Source of the DNA: Daphnia pulex
Taxonomy: Eukaryota > Arthropoda > Branchiopoda > Diplostraca > Daphniidae
Assembly (NCBI RefSeq): GCF_021134715.1
Contig: NC_060027.1
Coordinates: 5,270,001-5,334,000, forward strand
Direction: 5' to 3'
Length of the DNA: 64,000 nt
A model generated the notes under the pieces. The model was not told the DNA's origin. It ran no database searches and worked only from the letters and a program-made list of their open reading frames with translations. A program made the translations under genes and the position numbers. How positions within the stretch are numbered: the stretch's first letter is position 1; every line of letters starts with the position of its first letter. Shown one piece after another: positions 58,501 through 64,000 of the stretch.

Positions 58501-60621
58501 AACAACAACCACCGGTTGATAAGAGCCATCGTTCATTTTCCTATGCATTCCGATGAAAATAAAGAACGAAAATTCGGTTGATTGAAAGTGACCATCGCGA
58601 TTGCTCGGATATATACTACAGAATGTCGTCCAGGACAAGGGTAAAAGCCATACAGGCATGACGAAGATAACCTAAGCTTGGGTGAATAAAAATAAAAAGT
58701 AAGAAAGAGAATTGCTCAGTGAGGTGAGAAGGAAAGAAAGAAGAATAGAAAAAGGTGTCCATTTTTTTTATTTTTGGTGGCCTAAATTTCTTTCAGCTTC
58801 TTCTTCTTACAGATTCAAAACGAAACACTCGTTTCATTCTTCATCGGTAATCACCCTGGCGACAATCTACAATCAGAAGCGATCGAGCACAGCTGGGTGT
58901 TATTATAGCTACTTTCTTCGTCTCTCCACGGGTCTCGTTTCTCTCGTTGGCCTCTACTTGATTTCTTATTCTTCCAGCTTTTTTTTTCTATTTCATTTTG
59001 TAAGGCACAGCAGTTTTTTTTATTTCCCTGCTGTAGTCCACTGAATGCTCTTTTGTGTCTATTTCTGAAGAAAAACATAGAACCGCTTAGAATGCAGCAT
59101 CACAGGCTGCTATAAAACTTTTTCTCCATTTTTTTTTCTCTTTTACATTTCAAAAAGAAAACGTAGAATACTCTACGCGGCAAGAGAATGCGAGCGTAAG
59201 GGAACCCCTTTTTGTGTGTATCCTCCCCCCCCCCTCTCAAAAGAAAACAAAATATGTAAGCCGAAGAGATGGTACTATACTACCCCGAAACCGGAATCCA
59301 AAGTAAGTTTCACCCTATTCAAAATTTGGACGGACGAGGCGGAATATAACGACGGTCGTAAATTGCCAGACATACCGCGTCGGTGAAATCCTATATTATA
59401 TATATTTTTTTTTCCTGGGTAAACCAGGGTAAACGCCCATCATTGGAGAGCAGTATATGATTTGCCATTCAGCCAAGGGAAAGTATGGATGTACAAATTG
59501 TAGACATCTATACTTAAAATCTCGTTTTTCACATGCACTACTTTGCTTGCCACATGCTGTGGTCTCTTCTCTGAGAGAGTAACGACTCAAAACGCTGACA
59601 TCATCACTCATTTTCTCTTTCAACTGAAGCGAAACTGTGAAAGTGTATCAACACTATTTTTTTTCCCCCTCCAACTTTTCGGCAGCGTCATTGGCGTGTC
59701 CCGAAAGATTTTGATGGCGGGTCAATCTTTCGTGTTTGATAACATTTCGTTTTTATTCGCTGGCGGGTAACAATTGGACACTCGACCCGGCCCTATAGTC
59801 ATAAAATGTTTCATTTTATTCATAACACATTGATGGTTATTACTAGTTTGCGACTTTTAAATCGAACAGAATGGGGACAGTAGAGCGTGAGTTACTTTTG
59901 TGCGCTATGTACAGTTTGGGTTAGATTATTTATGACATCCGCCCGTAGAGTCCGCTCTCCACCAATTTGGGATAAGTAGCATCAAATTCTACCAGCAGGT
60001 GGCTCTGTGGATGTGGTGAATGAGAAAGTTGGAAATCTCTGGAGAGGAAAAAGGCTTCAAGTTTGTCCGGGAAGTTCAGAATGACGACGACTGCGCAAGA
60101 GCAGTTTCGAAACCGTTTAGATTAAAGGTTAATTTAATTTGAGAAAATGGACAAAACCATTGTTCCAATAGAGATGAATACGGCTTCTATCGGAAATGGT
60201 TGATGCGCGATTCCGTATGAGAAAGATTGAATTCTAGGGCGGACAATTTCGTCGAACCAATTTGAAAAAATAATAAAATGGCGTGTTCGGTTGGCGCAAA
60301 GATTGAATACTCTACTGTGATTATATAAACTAAGATTCCCCAACAATACAAAGTGGCGTTTGATGGGCACCTGCGACAGCCTTTTGGAATACATAATAAA
60401 TATTTGCATGACTTATCAGCAAATCAAATAAAAATTTCTCTAAAATTCTGAAAACTGTTTCTCATTAATTTGGAAAGAACAACAAAACCAAGGGGCGTAT
60501 TTAACGAGACATGTGTATTACCCAAATTTTCTTGATTGAAAGTGCGTGATAAAGCAATATAAGCTTGTCAAGGCTATCGAACATCTTCGTTACGTACTCC
60601 CTTCACTTGTGTTCTATTCAG
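52544..60621. other. 8-kb non-coding interval
   Basis: No splice-supported exon or recognised domain is seen on either strand. Frames of 60-110 codons at 57823-58192 and 58712-59044 lack any protein signature. At 55507 and 56582 a motif CTGGAGACCAG followed by A-rich or T-rich sequence and TTATTAT occurs twice, suggesting a diverged dispersed repeat. Several T-runs and a C-run (about 59226-59236) are present. The region may hold regulatory DNA for the flanking genes. Confidence 0.4.
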
Positions 60622-61083
60622 TCAACGGGCGTCTTCGTAATCAAGCATGGTGATCTGACATTCGATACGGAGTTGATCTTTGATAAATAATTTCTGCTTC
60701 ATCTCCATCACTCGAGCCCAGCTGAAGAGGATGGTGGGACGCTGTTGTGGCCCATCCAGTCCGAAGTTCATCTGCCCGTGATCCTCGAATTCAAGGTCTC
60801 CGTTCGTGTTGGCGATGCCGTAACGATACTCGACGTGAGGCCGCCGTTGAGTTGCCGATTGCAACTGCAGGGCCAGCGAAGAACTGCAGGCGTCTCTCAC
60901 GTTCATCACCAGCTGCCACTTGAATCCACCCTGAGAGAAGACGGGCGACTCGAATGTTAGGCCGGCTATTCGCGATTCATAGCGCTCCAAGTTCTCCAAA
61001 ATCCATTCGACTTTCAGGACGTTCTCGACGAGACGAGAAACCAGTCGAATTTTTTCCTCGACCCGATGGGATCCCTCAGACAT
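60622..61083 (-). CDS. MATH-domain protein, single exon, 153 residues
   Basis: An uninterrupted frame from ATG at 61083 to TGA at 60622. After a short lead, residues 25-150 follow the MATH (TRAF-like) pattern: VEWILENLERYESRIAGLTF with FESPVF, then FKWQLVMN, a central strand-rich part, and the closing KLFIKDQLRIECQITMLDY (compare ..G.F..DG.L.IEC.I.). MATH domains bind short degron-like peptides; in BTB-MATH proteins they recruit substrates to Cullin-3 ligases. No BTB, BACK or RING domain follows, so this is a MATH-only protein unless further exons exist. GC content and codon use are richer than in the surroundings, fitting a live gene. No TATA box was identified upstream. Confidence 0.75.
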   Translation of the reverse strand: MSEGSHRVEEKIRLVSRLVENVLKVEWILENLERYESRIAGLTFESPVFSQGGFKWQLVMNVRDACSSSLALQLQSATQRRPHVEYRYGIANTNGDLEFEDHGQMNFGLDGPQQRPTILFSWARVMEMKQKLFIKDQLRIECQITMLDYEDAR

Positions 61084-63580
61084 GGCGTGATTGAGATATG
61101 CGCAAGGAAATAAGGAATAGAGCTGCTGCTGTTACACAATCACTGACACGTACAGCAGCGAATTTCACGAGTCACAATGAAAGAGAATTCTATCACCAAC
61201 GAGTCCCATTGTGTGTACACTGTGACCCATAGTGGTCCCTAGTGGTCGACGAAGAATAGCGGCACATTTCTGTTCGATTACCTTTCGTTGGTCTTTTTTC
61301 GCAGCTACACGAGGGAGATTTGCGTTCTTGGAAGAAGCCGCTTCGTGGTATTAAAAAAAAAAAAACAAAAAATAAAATAAATAAAATGATTGAAGTCGAT
61401 ATCGATATTCCTATAGTCACGCTGAGGGCATCGATCGTGAAGTTTTCGGTCACGTTTCTATCGCCTTTTTCTAGATTAAATGCACCAAGTCGAGTTCAGT
61501 TTCGAATTTTTTTTCTTTCAGGTCTTCCGTAACATCGGCGTCATTTTATTCTGTTTGGCTAGTGATCGGGGAGATATGTGGGTCAACAGTTCAAGCACTT
61601 CCGCCTGACAAATCCCTCAAAAATTGATTGTTAATACTACGGCCGATGCAGTATAAGTGGAGGGCGATACAGGAAATGCCCGGAGGAATATACACTCTTT
61701 CACTGATATCAAGAGCTATCTAATATAATGCAGGGCTTTATTACATCATTACCATTTGATTGGTAAAGTACTTCCTTATCAGACAAAGTTTCATCCTTCA
61801 ACTCTTCTTCTAACGACTAGAAATGATTCATATTTATCGGAACTAGATAATTACAATAATATTTATTTCGGGCGACTGAGGGCCAAGATAAATAAGAAGC
61901 TGAATTAACGCTCATGATGACGCCTGTTTAGTAAGGTAACACCAAATTTAAAAGTCTAAACGCAGGCTATATTTATTTCCATCTATTTTCTACCGTACAA
62001 TGCTGCTGATCACGGCTGAACATGTGCCGTTGACAGGTGCGGCGTTCATAATTTAGTCTGTACTTAGCATATAATATAAGGAAATAAATGATGCTGATTG
62101 AAAAATCACCGAAAAACAGATACGATAATTTCGATAGAGCAATCTAATGTTCACTTATCTGGCCACATTTTGCGCTGTAAAGCGACTCTTTGTTCTACAG
62201 GATTATTGACATTGTCATCGCTGATATCTATGGGACTTGGATGAATGCGAGAGATTGCGAACAATTATGCGACAATTCAACGTCTTACACGCGTTTCTAT
62301 TGTGCGATTTGATCGATTGATAATCGAGGTATTATATTATTGCGAATGACGAGTGTCGGAAACAAGAACTTCGTCATCGTCACGCCGAGTGTTTAACCAT
62401 CGATTTCCTTCAGTTCCCTCCACCCTTTCTCGTGCTTAAAACATTAAGAAGATTAAGAAGAAGGCGACGATACTGAAATGTCGTGATAGTCATACAATGA
62501 CGGCCCGCACCACTAACCAGCTTTAGTCGTTTCTTAAAATGTCCAAAGAGTACCAGTAGCGTCATCTGTGTCTATCCCCACGTATCTCCACGACCAAGTT
62601 ATATACATACATAGCGAAAATGTCGAGATGAAATTTAAGAAATTGTATGTTTTCAGATTTTTTTTTGAAAAATTTGCGTGATCGTCCGTAACATTTTGCC
62701 CGGTTGAGCTCATAACTTCTCGCGCCTTAAAACAAAAATAAAATAAAACAAAGCCGACAAATTTGTCAAAGAGCAAATAGAAATAACCCGAAAAAAAGAA
62801 GGAACTACACAATAAGAATGGCAAGCGACAACCTTAAAAATTCTTAGTGTTTCACAAAATTCCGCACTGCATGTATACACCGTTTTCCCCTTTGTTTTTG
62901 GACGTTAAGATTCGCTTTAGAGTTGACCGGCCGAGCATGTAGCAGGAATGCCAACGATTGAAAAACCATCCGGAACTGATCTATTTACAACCGAGGCGCA
63001 TAGACCAAATAAGGAGGTTCCTCTTCTCGAAACCCCGCAAGTGGTAGTCCTCTTATTGGCTGTCCCCCTTTAAGTCAACGCTATGTGACCGGGGCTTTCG
63101 GGAGGCCGTAAAAGCGAAAAATTATGGGCAACGTCATACTACCCCCCATAGCTCCTGCGCCTAGCCTCTTCCTCTGTTGGGGCTTTATTATTGGCGACGG
63201 AGTTTTCGAAGAAAAATTAGTTGGATGTCCTAACGAACCTTTGACACGTTCGAATGTTAATTCGACAGGAGTTGAAACTGGCCAGACACTCGGCAAGATT
63301 TTTTTGTTTGTTTTTTGGCATTTCGGAAAAAAGGTATTCACTTCGAAGTTCGTGACCAGACATAGCGAGCATAGCCGTTGAACGCATTGCAGAGTCAAAT
63401 GACGCCATACGAGCCTGGAACGTTGCCAACAACGTTTGGCGTATTGGCATGGCGCAATGTATATAATAGCTATAGAAATCGACTACCTGGTAAAGTGCTG
63501 CTCTTTTGTGGTTTCCTATGGCCATTATTAATGAATTTTCAGCAGCCGACCTTCACGCGTGACGATGTAGCATAAACAAC
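61084..63580. other. Interval without supportable genes
   Basis: Short frames only. Overlapping frames at 63081-63525 on both strands have no recognisable domain. No repeats stand out before the hairpin region at 63.6 kb. Confidence 0.4.
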
Positions 63581-63589
63581 AAGTGAATC

Positions 63590-63800
63590 GCAGGCGAAAA
63601 AACAATGGCAACAATTCCCGTACGTGTAGATTTCTGCGTGGCCCATTCTGGCGAATGTTAGAATGGCATTGAATCTGCGCGCTGACGGGTCAGCGCAGAT
63701 GAATAGGAAGCCCCAGCAAACGTTCGCCGCCAGTCTTGCGTCAAGTAGCACCTGATATCGATTGAGGCAGCCTTTAAGTGCAACAGGGAACACGTATGGT
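63590..63800 (-). repeat. Probable dispersed-repeat terminus with a GC-rich hairpin
   Basis: 63673-63700 forms a near-perfect hairpin: ATCTGCGC pairs with GCGCAGAT and TGAC with GTCA, with a two-base bulge and a GG loop. The surrounding 200 bp is unlike the flanks in GC content and gives an 84-codon minus-strand frame (ARMGHAEIYTYGNCCHCFFA-type) with no known domain. The structure and composition suggest the end of an interspersed repeat rather than a gene. Confidence 0.35.
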
Positions 63801-64000
63801 AGCCTCCTGCGAAGCTTATTTGCAGCCCCCCTTTGCTTCTCCTTCCTTTTCTTTTTCTTTTATTTTATGTAAATCGGTATAGGTACCGACATCGTTCAGT
63901 TGTATCGCTAGAATACTCCGGCTCAGTACCTATTCAAACACGAGTGCATGCTCGTTGCGTCGCTCTCCTCAATTTTGTCGGTACACAAATTATTTGTCTT
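63801..64000. other. Right edge, no feature
   Basis: A T-rich tract at 63836-63868 and ordinary non-coding sequence run to the end of the window. Confidence 0.4.

Noticed and set aside
1..64000. CRISPR arrays, bacterial operons, riboswitches
   Set aside because: No regularly spaced direct repeats with unique spacers; introns and eukaryotic families throughout make prokaryotic features implausible.

Overview
The window looks like animal nuclear DNA from a crustacean, most likely a Daphnia-type water flea. This is inferred from very short introns (about 55-75 bp, GT-AG) together with recognisable families: an IRE1-like kinase remnant, collagen-like Gly-X-Y remnants, a MATH-domain protein and an arthropod Connectin. 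Species was not determined. No operon-like or prokaryotic organisation is seen. The two best protein-coding genes are a three-exon Connectin-like leucine-rich-repeat adhesion protein (50718-52427, +) and a single-exon MATH-domain protein (60622-61083, -). Two smaller spliced genes with consistent phases, neither recognised by family, lie at 22456-23060 (-) and 24150-24516 (+).

Positions 1 to about 28.6 kb are AT-rich and crowded with gene fragments and mobile-element remains. In order: acidic exon fragments at the left edge; a decayed IRE1-like kinase followed by a WD40-repeat gene; a decayed collagen segment; a ~111-bp degenerate tandem array; a tRNA-Glu-like fragment; a decayed transposase-domain gene; an internally deleted non-LTR retrotransposon; a 6-kb tandem array (10.7-16.3 kb) of a small acidic-protein gene family with a repeated upstream hairpin block and a duplicated antisense WHEP-like exon; a LINE 3' end; a DUF4806-like exon; RGG and acidic fragments; a hAT transposase remnant; a DUSP11-like RNA-phosphatase remnant; the two small spliced genes; a spectrin-repeat exon; a 106-bp-arm inverted repeat; and an ~816-bp element with short terminal inverted repeats.

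From about 28.6 kb to the end, base composition becomes more balanced, transposon fragments almost disappear, and (GT)n, (CT)n and homopolymer tracts become common. About 22 kb without a supportable coding exon lies upstream of Connectin. A splice acceptor just before its start codon implies at least one distal 5' untranslated exon, so part of this stretch may be a long 5' intron and regulatory DNA. A second long non-coding stretch (52.5-60.6 kb) separates Connectin from the MATH gene.

The least explained structure is the 10.7-16.3 kb array. It has six related copies of an acidic C-terminal exon, always ending in a stop codon and usually followed at once by an in-frame ATG. Copies of a ~130-170-bp block with a near-perfect hairpin lie upstream of three of them, and an in-frame WHEP-like exon runs on the opposite strand. 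A separate gene at 24.2-24.5 kb shares the same exon phases and the same basic-then-acidic layout.
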